Assembly: GCA_964392305.1 (NCBI GenBank)
Contig: CAYMPV010000006.1
Span: 62,001 to 126,000, forward strand
Reading direction: 5' to 3'
Length of the DNA: 64,000 nucleotides
Origin: JACKIC01 sp964392305
GTDB lineage: Bacteria > Planctomycetota > UBA1135 > UBA2386
In this document: positions 16,421 to 23,911 of the stretch, piece by piece
How positions within the stretch are numbered: position 1 is the stretch's first letter
Layout of the letters: the number at the start of each line of letters is the position of its first letter
The notes under the pieces: model-generated
What the model was told of the DNA's origin: nothing
Databases searched by the model: none
What the model saw: the letters and a program-made list of their open reading frames with translations, nothing else
Translations under genes and position numbers: made by a program

Positions 16421-17692
16421 ATGCCGACCACTTGTGTCGTAGGCATCCTCTGGGGTGACGAAGGCAAGGGCAAGGTCATCGACTACCTCGCCGCGGACGC
16501 CGACTACGTCGTCCGTTTCGGAGGTGGCCACAACGCTGGCCACACCCTCTATCTCTCGTCCGGCAAGCTGGTGCTCCACCTGGTGCCGTCGGGCATCGTG
16601 CATCCGCACACCGTCAACGTCATCGGCAACGGTGTCGTCGTCGATCCCGTGCACCTGTGCGGCGAGATCGATCGGTTGATCGAACGGGGCATCGCCGTGG
16701 AGCTCGGGCGCAACCTGCTGCTCAGCGAGCGCGCGCACGTGATCGTCGAGGCGCATCGGCTCCAGGACGCGTGGGGCGAAGGGGTGCGCAGCGGCGGCAA
16801 GATCGGCACCACCGGTCGCGGCGTCGGCCCCGCCTACAGCGACCGCTGCGCGCGCATCGGCCTGCGCCTGGGCGACCTCGTCGATCCGGCTCGTCTCGAT
16901 CGGGCCCTGGCCAACCTGGTCGAACAGAAGAACGCCTGGTTCGGGCCCGCGGGCATCCCGCTGCTCGATCTGGCGGCGATGCGCAACACCCTGTCGAGCG
17001 CCGGTGACCGGTTGCGCGCCGGCATCGGCGACACCGGCAAGCTGCTGCGCGAGGCCAACGCCGCGGGCAAACGCATCCTGCTCGAAGGCGCCCAAGGTTG
17101 CCTGCTGGACCTCGAGCACGGCACCTATCCGTTCGTGACCAGTTCCCACGCCAGCACCGGCGGCGCCTTCAGCGGCAGCGGCCTGCCGCCGCACACGATG
17201 CGCACCGTCGGCATCGTCAAGGCCTATGCGACGCGCGTCGGCGAGGGGCCGTTCCCGAGCGAGCTCAAGGACGACATCGGCGATCGTCTGCGCGTCGCCG
17301 GCAAGGAGTTCGGCTCGACCACCGGGCGGCCGCGGCGCTGCGGCTGGTTCGACAGCGTCGCGGTGCGTTACTCGGGTGCGGTCTCTGGCGCGGCCGAGCT
17401 CGTACTCACCAACCTCGACGTGCTGCGCGGCTTCGCACCGCTCCGGGTCGTCGTCGGCTACCGCCTGGCCGACGGCAGCAGGACCACCGACTTCCCGGCT
17501 TTCGATCTGGACCGCGTGACGCCCGAGTTCGTCGAGCTGCCGGGCTTCACCGAGGACTTGCAGCAGGTGCGGCGTTTCGAGGATCTGCCGCCGAACGCGC
17601 GCGGTTATGTCGAAGCGATCGAACGACACACTGGCATCGCGGTGCGCACGATCTCGGTCGGTCCCGAGCGCCAGCAGGTGATCCTGCGGTGA
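16421..17692 (+). CDS. purA: Adenylosuccinate synthetase
   Basis: 423 residues. PurA joins IMP and aspartate with GTP in AMP synthesis. The signature GILWGDEGKGKVIDYLA opens the protein, followed by VVRFGGGHNAGHT, GKIGTTGRGVGPAYSDR, the GTP-site LLEGAQGCLLDLEHGTYPFV, STTGRPRRCGWFD and TNLDVLRG. Length is normal. Start ATG 16421 puts GDEGKGK at residues 12-18; an in-frame ATG at 16391 would add ten residues. A TATGCT box at 16390-16395 gives a leader of about 19 bases for the 16421 start, which favours it. The gene overlaps uppS by four bases. Confidence 0.96.
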   Translation: MPTTCVVGILWGDEGKGKVIDYLAADADYVVRFGGGHNAGHTLYLSSGKLVLHLVPSGIVHPHTVNVIGNGVVVDPVHLCGEIDRLIERGIAVELGRNLLLSERAHVIVEAHRLQDAWGEGVRSGGKIGTTGRGVGPAYSDRCARIGLRLGDLVDPARLDRALANLVEQKNAWFGPAGIPLLDLAAMRNTLSSAGDRLRAGIGDTGKLLREANAAGKRILLEGAQGCLLDLEHGTYPFVTSSHASTGGAFSGSGLPPHTMRTVGIVKAYATRVGEGPFPSELKDDIGDRLRVAGKEFGSTTGRPRRCGWFDSVAVRYSGAVSGAAELVLTNLDVLRGFAPLRVVVGYRLADGSRTTDFPAFDLDRVTPEFVELPGFTEDLQQVRRFEDLPPNARGYVEAIERHTGIAVRTISVGPERQQVILR

Positions 17693-18432
17693 GCCGCCGC
17701 GCGCCCGCGAGCCGCGAGTCCGGCGACGACATGGTCGTGCCGCGCAGCGTCGCGGTGATCATGGACGGCAACGGACGCTGGGCGAAGAGCGCCGGCTTCG
17801 AGCGCATTCGCGGGCACGAGCGCGGTGTCGACGCGGTGCGCACCACGGTGACCGAGTGCGCCCGGCTCGGCGTCGAGGCGCTGACGCTGTATGCGTTCTC
17901 CGAGGAGAACTGGGCGCGCCCTGCGCGTGAGGTCAAGCTGCTGTTCGGGCTGCTCGAGCGATTCCTGGTCGCCGAACTGCCGACGTTGATGGACAACAAC
18001 GTGCGTCTGCTGCACGCCGGCCGCACCGCGCGCCTGCCCGACAAGGTCAAGAAACTGCTCGATGCCACCATCGACAAGACCGCGGCCAACGACGGCATGC
18101 GTTTGTGTCTGGCGATCAGTTACGGCGGCCGCCAGGAAATCGCCGACGCCGTGCGCAAGATCGCCGCCGAGGTCGCGGCGGGAACCCTGGCGCCCGACGC
18201 CGTCGACGAGGCGGCGATCCGAAGCCGGCTCTACCAACCCGAACTGCCCGACCCCGACCTGCTGATCCGCACCGCCGGAGAATTGCGCATCAGCAACTTC
18301 CTGTTGTGGCAGGTCAGTTACGCCGAGATCCACGTCAGCGAGGTTTGTTGGCCGGACTTCGGCAAAGAGCAGTTGCACGCCGCGTTCCGCGACTACGGTC
18401 GCCGCGTGCGCAAGTTCGGCAAGGTGCTGTGA
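17689..18432 (+). CDS. uppS: Isoprenyl transferase (undecaprenyl diphosphate synthase)
   Basis: 247 residues from GTG 17689, overlapping the purA stop by four bases (GTGA). UppS extends farnesyl diphosphate with isopentenyl units to make the lipid carrier for peptidoglycan and O-antigen. Visible motifs are the catalytic IMDGNGRWA (Asp26), RGHERG, LYAFSEENWARP, ISYGGRQEI, PDLLIRTAGELRISNFLLWQ and SEVCWPDF. All conserved catalytic residues are present. A short basic N-terminal leader precedes the first strand. It lies directly before cdsA, the usual arrangement in many bacteria, although dxr and the site-2 protease do not follow here. Confidence 0.95.
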   Translation: MSRRAPASRESGDDMVVPRSVAVIMDGNGRWAKSAGFERIRGHERGVDAVRTTVTECARLGVEALTLYAFSEENWARPAREVKLLFGLLERFLVAELPTLMDNNVRLLHAGRTARLPDKVKKLLDATIDKTAANDGMRLCLAISYGGRQEIADAVRKIAAEVAAGTLAPDAVDEAAIRSRLYQPELPDPDLLIRTAGELRISNFLLWQVSYAEIHVSEVCWPDFGKEQLHAAFRDYGRRVRKFGKVL

Positions 18433-19283
18433 TGGCCAGCGACCTGCAGACCCGCGCGGTGCTGGCCCCGACGATGCTCGGCATCGTGGCGCTGGTCTAT
18501 TGGCTCGACCACAGCGCGGTGTTCGCGCTCGAACAGGGCACGCTCTCGGCCGGCTTGCTGGCGCTGCTCGGCGTGCTCGGTGCCCAGGAATACGTGCACC
18601 TGATGCGCGGCGCGAACTTCGCCGTCGCCGGCAAGACCTTGATGGTCTTCACCTCGCTGCTGCTGCTCAGCGCCTTCCCGCTGGAGTGGCATCAGATCGA
18701 TCACGAGTTCTACCCGCTGGTGATCGGCACGATGCTGCTCGTGTTCCCGCTGGCGGTGCGCTCGCTCGGCAAGCACGACATGAAGGTGGGTCTCGAGAAG
18801 CAGGGCGCGACGCTTCTCGGGTTCTTGTTCGTCGCCTGGCCGATGTACCTCGCGATCGGCACGTGCTTCCGCCACCTGCCGTCGGTGTTGTTTGTGGTGC
18901 TGGTCTGCAAGGGCGGCGACATCGGCGGCTACTGCTTCGGTCGCTTGTTCGGTCGCCACAAGCTGATCCCGCACATCAGCCCGGGCAAGACCGTCGAGGG
19001 GGCGCTCGGCAGTCTGCTGACTTCGGTGGTGCTGACGGTGGCGCTGCGTGGACCGCTGCTCGAGCCCGTGGTGCAGCTGCCGCTGTGGGCGGCGCTGCTG
19101 ACCGGGGTCGTGCTCAACTTCACCACCCAGACCGGCGACCTGATCGAATCGCTGCTCAAGCGCCGTTGTGGCGCCAAGGACAGCTCGCACCTGCTGCCGG
19201 CGCACGGCGGCGTGCTGGATCTGGTCGACAGCCTGCTGTTCTCGTTCTGCGCATGGTTCGCGGTGCTGGTCGTGGCCACCTGA
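18432..19283 (+). CDS. cdsA: Phosphatidate cytidylyltransferase
   Basis: 283 residues, about seven or eight membrane segments. CdsA makes CDP-diacylglycerol from phosphatidate and CTP for phospholipid synthesis. The C-terminal signature is clear: GDLIESLLKRRCGAKDSSHLLPAHGGVLDLVDSLLF, with GDIGGYCFGRLFGRHKLIPHISPGKTVEG before it (quoted in two parts: cytosolic loop, then the terminal block). The start ATG shares its A with the last base of the uppS stop (TGATG), so translation is probably coupled. CDP-diacylglycerol would feed the CDP-alcohol phosphatidyltransferase at 43348-43950. Confidence 0.93.
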   Translation: MASDLQTRAVLAPTMLGIVALVYWLDHSAVFALEQGTLSAGLLALLGVLGAQEYVHLMRGANFAVAGKTLMVFTSLLLLSAFPLEWHQIDHEFYPLVIGTMLLVFPLAVRSLGKHDMKVGLEKQGATLLGFLFVAWPMYLAIGTCFRHLPSVLFVVLVCKGGDIGGYCFGRLFGRHKLIPHISPGKTVEGALGSLLTSVVLTVALRGPLLEPVVQLPLWAALLTGVVLNFTTQTGDLIESLLKRRCGAKDSSHLLPAHGGVLDLVDSLLFSFCAWFAVLVVAT

Positions 19284-19331
19284 GCCGTCTACCTGGCCGG
19301 GAACAGCTGAGGAACCGGGGCCGACCGCCGG

Positions 19332-19337
19332 TAGAGT
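19332..19337 (+). promoter_or_regulatory. TAGAGT -10-like box, nine bases before phoH
   Basis: TAGAGT ends nine bases before ATG 19347 and no Shine-Dalgarno is seen, so phoH may be read from a leaderless or nearly leaderless message. It lies 48 bases after the cdsA stop, giving the phoH-ybeY pair its own promoter. Confidence 0.45.
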
Positions 19338-19346
19338 GCGGCCAAC

Positions 19347-20327
19347 ATGACCGACGCGGACGTCCACATCCCGGTGCAGACCGTCGACGAAGCCCGCACG
19401 CTGCTCGGGCCACTCGACAGCAACGCGCGGCTGGTGCGCGAACTGCACGGCATCAGCGTGCTGGCGCGCGACGGCAGTCTGCGGCTGCTCGGTGACGCGG
19501 GGCACGTGCAGATCGTGCAGCAGGTGTTCGAGGACTGTCTCGACGGCATCCGCGCCGGTCGTCGTCTGTCGACCCAGGAGGTCGCCAACCGGTTGCGCGC
19601 GACGATCGCCGTCGACGGCGCCGAGCCCGGCAACGCGAACGAACGGCCGCAGCGTCCCGCCGGCAGCGGCATCGTGATCCGCGCCCGCACCCCCGGTCAG
19701 CAGCGTTACCTCGAGGCGATCGAGAATCACGACGTGGTCTTCGGCGTCGGCCCTGCTGGCACCGGCAAGACCTACCTCGCCGTCGCCAAGGCGATCGACG
19801 CGATGAAACGCGGCATCGTGCGGCGCATCGTGCTGGTGCGCCCGGCGGTCGAGGCCGGTGAGAAGCTCGGCTTCCTGCCCGGCGACTTCCAGGCCAAGAT
19901 CGATCCGTACCTGCGGCCGATGTACGACGCCCTGCAGGACCTGCTCGACGCGCGCACCCGCACCCGTTGGCTCGAGAGCGACGTCGTCGAGGTCTGTCCG
20001 CTCGCCTACATGCGCGGCCGCACGCTGAACCGTTCGTTCGTGATCCTCGACGAGGCGCAGAACACGACCGTGCCGCAGATGCTGATGTTCCTGACGCGCC
20101 TGGGGGAACACTCGCGCATGGTCGTCACCGGTGACCCGTCGCAGATCGACCTGCCCGGCAACGTCCGCTCCGGGCTCGCCGATGCGCTGCACAAGCTCGA
20201 GCAGGTCGAAGGCATCGCCATGGTGCGTCTGGGCACCGACGACGTGGTCCGCCACGCGGTCGTCAGCCGGATCGTCGACGCCTACGACCAGAATTCCCAG
20301 AAGAGCGACCGGCAGGGTCGGGCATGA
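19347..20327 (+). CDS. PhoH family ATPase (ybeZ type)
   Basis: 326 residues. Cytoplasmic ATPase of the PhoH/YbeZ group, thought to act with YbeY in RNA metabolism. An N-terminal domain (about 1-110) precedes the P-loop core: Walker A GPAGTGKTYLAVAKA at about residue 135, LVRPAVEAGEKLGFLPGDFQAKIDPYL (a hallmark stretch, read in two parts), Walker B FVILDEAQNTT and VTGDPSQIDLP. Length and order of motifs are typical. It is directly coupled to ybeY by an ATGA overlap, the widespread ybeZ-ybeY arrangement. Confidence 0.93.
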   Translation: MTDADVHIPVQTVDEARTLLGPLDSNARLVRELHGISVLARDGSLRLLGDAGHVQIVQQVFEDCLDGIRAGRRLSTQEVANRLRATIAVDGAEPGNANERPQRPAGSGIVIRARTPGQQRYLEAIENHDVVFGVGPAGTGKTYLAVAKAIDAMKRGIVRRIVLVRPAVEAGEKLGFLPGDFQAKIDPYLRPMYDALQDLLDARTRTRWLESDVVEVCPLAYMRGRTLNRSFVILDEAQNTTVPQMLMFLTRLGEHSRMVVTGDPSQIDLPGNVRSGLADALHKLEQVEGIAMVRLGTDDVVRHAVVSRIVDAYDQNSQKSDRQGRA

Positions 20328-20812
20328 CGCCGACGCGTCGCCCCAAGAACCCCAAGAAGCCCAAAGCCCCGAGGGGGCAACGGTTGCAGCTCGAGGTGGT
20401 CGATCGCGGCAAGCCGCGCACCGATCGGGCCCTGCTGCGTGAGGTGGTGCGCACGACGCTCGCCTACGTGGATCGTCTGGATCTGCCGGTGAGCCTGCTG
20501 TTGACCGACGATGCCGAGATGACGCAGATCCACGCCGATCACCTCGACGATCCGACGCCGACCGACGTGATCTCGTTCGCGCTCGAAGAAGGTGCCGAGA
20601 TCGTCGTGAGTGTGCAGACCGCGCGTCGAGTCGCGCGTGAGCAAGGACACACGATCCGCGCCGAGGTCGCGCTCTACGTCGTGCACGGCCTGCTGCATTG
20701 CTGTGGCTACGACGACATTCGCGTGGGCGATCGCAAACGCATGCGTGCTGCAGAGCGCGACGTGATGACGACGTTGCGTTTGCGTGTGCGTGCAGTCGAC
20801 GACGAGACGTGA
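20324..20812 (+). CDS. ybeY: Endoribonuclease YbeY
   Basis: 162 residues starting within the phoH stop (ATGA). YbeY is a zinc endoribonuclease involved in 16S rRNA maturation and 70S quality control. The core motifs are DPTPTDVISFAL and the metal site VHGLLHCCGYDD. The usual site is HGxLHxxGYDH; here the last ligand position is Asp rather than His, a variant that may still bind metal. A Lys/Pro/Arg-rich N-terminal extension of about 25 residues (PTRRPKNPKKPKAPRGQR) is longer than in Escherichia coli and may bind RNA. Confidence 0.92.
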   Translation: MTPTRRPKNPKKPKAPRGQRLQLEVVDRGKPRTDRALLREVVRTTLAYVDRLDLPVSLLLTDDAEMTQIHADHLDDPTPTDVISFALEEGAEIVVSVQTARRVAREQGHTIRAEVALYVVHGLLHCCGYDDIRVGDRKRMRAAERDVMTTLRLRVRAVDDET

Positions 20813-20867
20813 GTCGTGTGACGCGTTCGCGCGCGCGGTGATGGTGAAGGAAGTGCAGTTTTGTTCG

Positions 20868-20897
20868 TTGCGCCGCAGCGTGAACGTGTGCTAGTTT
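20868..20897 (+). promoter_or_regulatory. Possible promoter for the sigma factor gene
   Basis: TTGCGC (20868-20873) and TAGTTT (20892-20897) are separated by 18 bases in an A/T-richer patch that stands out from its GC-rich surroundings. The leader to ATG 21024 would be about 120 bases. Low confidence. Confidence 0.3.
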
Positions 20898-21023
20898 TCC
20901 GCGCGCATCGCGAGCGACACGTTGCTCGTGACGCGATCAACTGCTCGCGACGAACCGAACGAAGATGTCTTCGCCCCGCGTTCCTCGCCGCGCACGCTGA
21001 TCTCCGATGTGGTTGGGTGGCAC

Positions 21024-21980
21024 ATGGTGAGCAACAACGTGCATGGCGTCGCCAGCCGGTTGCGCGGCCGGAAGGCGCCGATCGTCGAAGCCGTATCGCC
21101 TCTGCTGGGTGCACCTGTGGGTGGTGCCGCCCTGTCGGCGGCGCCGCTGCCGGAACTGGCCGTGAACGGTCGCGCCGGCGCTGCCGGTGGCGTCGCGAAC
21201 GTCGTCGGGCGCAAGAAGAAGACCGCCTACGCCGACGAGTCGACCGAGGTGTTGCTGGCCCGCTACCGCTGCCGACCGGGGTCGTTGCGCACGCGTCTGG
21301 CGATACGTGACGAACTCGTCGAGCGGCACCGGTCGATCGTCGAGTCGATGGCGCAGTCTCTCGCGTCGCGGCTGCCGCCGAGCGTCGATCCGCAGGATCT
21401 CGTGCACGCCGGCGTGTGGGGGCTGATGCAGGCGATCGACAGCTATCTGCCCGAGCGTTGCGACGCGTTCACGGCGTTCATGCGGATCCGCGTGCGCGGC
21501 GCGATGCTCGACGAACTGCGCCACATGGACTTCCTGCCGCGGCTGTATCGCCGCCGTCTGCGCGAACGTGACGCCGCGGCGTGCCGTCTGCGCATGAGCC
21601 TCGAGCGCGAGCCGACCGCCAGCGAGATGGCCGCCGAGCTCGGCATCACCGAAGCGGCGCTGATGCGGCGTTTCGAACCCTGTCTGTTGCGCGCCGACCG
21701 CGGCGTCGACCGCGGCGATGAACTCGACGAAGTCGAGATGCTCGCCGACGACGGAGAGGAGTCGCCGATCGAGGTCATCAACCGCCAGGACCTGCTCAAG
21801 CTGGTTCGCGCCAACCTCGAGCCGGTGGAGTGGAAGGTGTTGCAGTTGCATTACTTGGAGGGCATGACCGGCAAGCAGGTGGCGCGTCGGTTGCGGCTGT
21901 CCGCGGCGCGCATCTGCCAGATCCACGGCCGCGTGCTCGATCGCCTCAAGGCGCAACTCGCCGCCTCGGATCCGTCCTGA
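21024..21980 (+). CDS. RNA polymerase sigma factor, FliA/WhiG type
   Basis: 318 residues from ATG 21024 (MVSNNVHGVASRLRGRKA); earlier non-ATG starts in frame are possible. After a 75-residue Ala/Gly-rich leader of unknown role, region 2 is clear: RSIVESMAQSLASRLPPSVD, DLVHAGVWGLMQAIDSY, and the FliA-type RVRGAMLDELRHMDFLPR. Region 3 follows (ERDAAACRLRMSLEREPTAS, EMAAELGI) and region 4 has a helix-turn-helix (GKQVARRLRLSAARICQIHG). No flagellar genes or anti-sigma factor lie nearby, so the regulon cannot be guessed. The alanine-rich leader is unusual for this group. Confidence 0.88.
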   Translation: MVSNNVHGVASRLRGRKAPIVEAVSPLLGAPVGGAALSAAPLPELAVNGRAGAAGGVANVVGRKKKTAYADESTEVLLARYRCRPGSLRTRLAIRDELVERHRSIVESMAQSLASRLPPSVDPQDLVHAGVWGLMQAIDSYLPERCDAFTAFMRIRVRGAMLDELRHMDFLPRLYRRRLRERDAAACRLRMSLEREPTASEMAAELGITEAALMRRFEPCLLRADRGVDRGDELDEVEMLADDGEESPIEVINRQDLLKLVRANLEPVEWKVLQLHYLEGMTGKQVARRLRLSAARICQIHGRVLDRLKAQLAASDPS

Positions 21981-22097
21981 CGCGCTGGCGTCGGCGCGCG
22001 TCACGTTGTTGGATGCGAGGCCGATGGCTGCGGGCGATCCGGTTGCTTGCGTGCAATCGTCTGCCAACCTGCTGCGTGCGAACCTGCTGCTGACTCC

Positions 22098-23375
22098 GTG
22101 GAACCTACTCGCGCTCCTTGTCCCGGCGCCGGTCATCCGGCCTTCCATCTTCGCGATGGGGAACTGTGGTGTGAGGATTGCCGCGTCGCCGACCTCGCCG
22201 CTGAGTTCGGCACGCCGCTCTACCTCTACTCCGGCGCCGCGATCGACGCGCGGGTCGCCGCGGTGCGCACCGCGTTCGGGGCCCAGGCGCACATCTGCTA
22301 CGCGGTCAAGGCCAACTCCAACCTCACCGTGCTGCGTCGCATGCACGAACGCGGTATCGGCTTCGACGTGGTCAGCGGCGGCGAACTCGAACGTCTGCGC
22401 GCGGCCGGTGTGCCGACGGGAGGGGTGGTGTTCGCAGGCGTCGGCAAGGAGCTCTGGGAGATCGAAGCAGCCGTCGCCGCCGGCATCCTGTTCTTCAACG
22501 TCGAGTCCGAGCACGAACTGCCGCTGCTGGCCGCGGCTGGCCGCCGCGCCGGCGTGCAGGTGCCAGTCGCGCTGCGCCTGAACCCCGACGTCGACGCCGG
22601 GACCCACGCCTACATCAGCACCGGCAAGAAGAACAACAAGTTCGGCATCGCCTTGGAACGCGCCGGCGCGGTGGTCGCCGCGATCGCGCGGGAGCCGAAC
22701 CTGCGCCTGGCCGGTTATCACGTGCACCTGGGCAGCCAACTGCAGCACGTGTCGCCCTACGTCGCCGCGCTGGACAAGGTGGAGGAGTTCGTCGACGCCG
22801 CGCCCGAACGCGGTGCGCGCGTGACCCACTACGACCTCGGCGGCGGTTTCGGCATCGGCTACGGCAACGGCGCCGAACTCGACGTCGGCGCGGTCGCGGC
22901 GGCGCTGCTGCCGCGGCTGCGCGCGCGTGGCTGGTTGCCCGTGGTGGAGCCGGGGCGATATCTGGTCGGCGACGCCGGTGCCCTGGTCACCGCAGTGCTC
23001 GGCGACAAACAGCAGGGCGGCTCGCGGTTCCTGCTCGTCGACGCCGCCATGAACGACTTGCTGCGGCCGGCCCTCTACGCCGCCGAACACCCGATCGTGC
23101 CGGTGGCAGCGCGTCCCGGCGCGCCGGTCACCGTCGACGTCGTCGGCCCGGTCTGTGAGACCGGCGACTTCCTGGCGCGGCAGCGAGCCCTGCCGCCGTG
23201 TGTGCGCGGTGACCTGCTGGCGGTCCTGGGCGCGGGTGCGTACGGTGCATCCATGGCTTCGAACTACAACACCCGCCGCCGCGCGGCCGAGGTGCTCGTC
23301 GATGGGGCGGCCGCGCGCCTGGTGCGTCGCCGCGAGACCTTCGCGCAGCTGTTCGCCAACGAGGTGGACCTGTGA
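22098..23375 (+). CDS. lysA: Diaminopimelate decarboxylase
   Basis: About 425 residues from GTG 22098, selected because it gives the usual N-terminal length; TTG 22047 would add 17 residues. LysA decarboxylates meso-diaminopimelate to lysine using PLP. The PLP lysine is in CYAVKANSNLTVLR, followed by FDVVSGGELERL, NPDVDAGTHAYISTG, YHVHLGSQL, the phosphate loop LGGGFGIGY, EPGRYLVGDAG and the catalytic Cys in VGPVCETGDF, with GAYGASMASNYN near the end. All are in order. A short lipoprotein gene overlaps its stop. Fully intact. Confidence 0.95.
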   Translation: MEPTRAPCPGAGHPAFHLRDGELWCEDCRVADLAAEFGTPLYLYSGAAIDARVAAVRTAFGAQAHICYAVKANSNLTVLRRMHERGIGFDVVSGGELERLRAAGVPTGGVVFAGVGKELWEIEAAVAAGILFFNVESEHELPLLAAAGRRAGVQVPVALRLNPDVDAGTHAYISTGKKNNKFGIALERAGAVVAAIAREPNLRLAGYHVHLGSQLQHVSPYVAALDKVEEFVDAAPERGARVTHYDLGGGFGIGYGNGAELDVGAVAAALLPRLRARGWLPVVEPGRYLVGDAGALVTAVLGDKQQGGSRFLLVDAAMNDLLRPALYAAEHPIVPVAARPGAPVTVDVVGPVCETGDFLARQRALPPCVRGDLLAVLGAGAYGASMASNYNTRRRAAEVLVDGAAARLVRRRETFAQLFANEVDL

Positions 23376-23542
23376 ACCGTCGCCGCATCAATCCGCTGCG
23401 GGCCCTGGTCATGCTCACCGTGGCCTTGGGCTGCTCGGGCTGCAACCTGATCGCCAACGAGTTCACGTGGATCGATCGCGCCGCGTCGTCGACCGAGCGG
23501 GCGCCCGACGCGCCGACGAGCGCGACGCTGGATCGTTCCTGA
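23372..23542 (+). CDS. Small lipoprotein overlapping lysA
   Basis: A 56-residue frame from GTG 23372, overlapping the lysA stop by four bases (GTGA). The protein starts MNRRRINPLRALVMLTVALG and then reads CSGCNLIANEF, a basic end, hydrophobic core and a Cys in lipobox position (ALGC). The rest is short, polar and probably disordered (STERAPDAPTSATLDRS). In many proteobacteria a small lipoprotein (YifL/LptM) lies beside lysA or dapF; the location here is similar, but no sequence likeness beyond the lipoprotein signal can be claimed. Nine bases separate it from the next gene. Confidence 0.6.
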   Translation: MNRRRINPLRALVMLTVALGCSGCNLIANEFTWIDRAASSTERAPDAPTSATLDRS

Positions 23543-23551
23543 GAGCGCCGC

Positions 23552-23911
23552 ATGCAGCCTGCCCTCAGAGAGCTCCTGCTGCGCGGCGACGGCGCGGGTG
23601 AGCTGCAGGGGCCTGATGTCCTGATCGGTCGGGCCGAGCATCCCTCGTGTGGCGACGAGGTGATCCTGCACGTGCAGCTGCAGAACGGCCTGGTGCGCGA
23701 ACTGCGTTGGCAGGCCGCCGCATGTCCGGCAGCGACGGCGATCGCGGCGTTGGCGGCCAAGGTCCTGCCGGGCACCGAAGCCGCGACCTGCGCCGCGCGC
23801 CTGCGGCAACAACTCGGTCAACACGGCGGACTCGCCGCGCACGAACGCCACGCCGAGGCCGTGGTGTTGCGCGCCCTGGACGCGGCGATCACCGGCGGCG
23901 TCAAGCGATGA
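23552..23911 (+). CDS. NifU/IscU-like iron-sulfur scaffold homologue, one Cys missing
   Basis: 119 residues in the NifU-N/IscU/SufU fold. The first ligand block reads HPSCGDEVILHVQLQNG and the second AACPAATAIAALAAKV, each with its Cys (and the Asp after the first). The third block, normally with a Cys before the last helix, reads HERHAEAVVLRALDAAI, so Glu or His stands where the Cys is expected. It may bind metal differently or sense rather than donate clusters. No iscS or sufS neighbour. It lies between the small lipoprotein and the sigma54 activator, with an ATGA overlap to the latter. Confidence 0.7.
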   Translation: MQPALRELLLRGDGAGELQGPDVLIGRAEHPSCGDEVILHVQLQNGLVRELRWQAAACPAATAIAALAAKVLPGTEAATCAARLRQQLGQHGGLAAHERHAEAVVLRALDAAITGGVKR

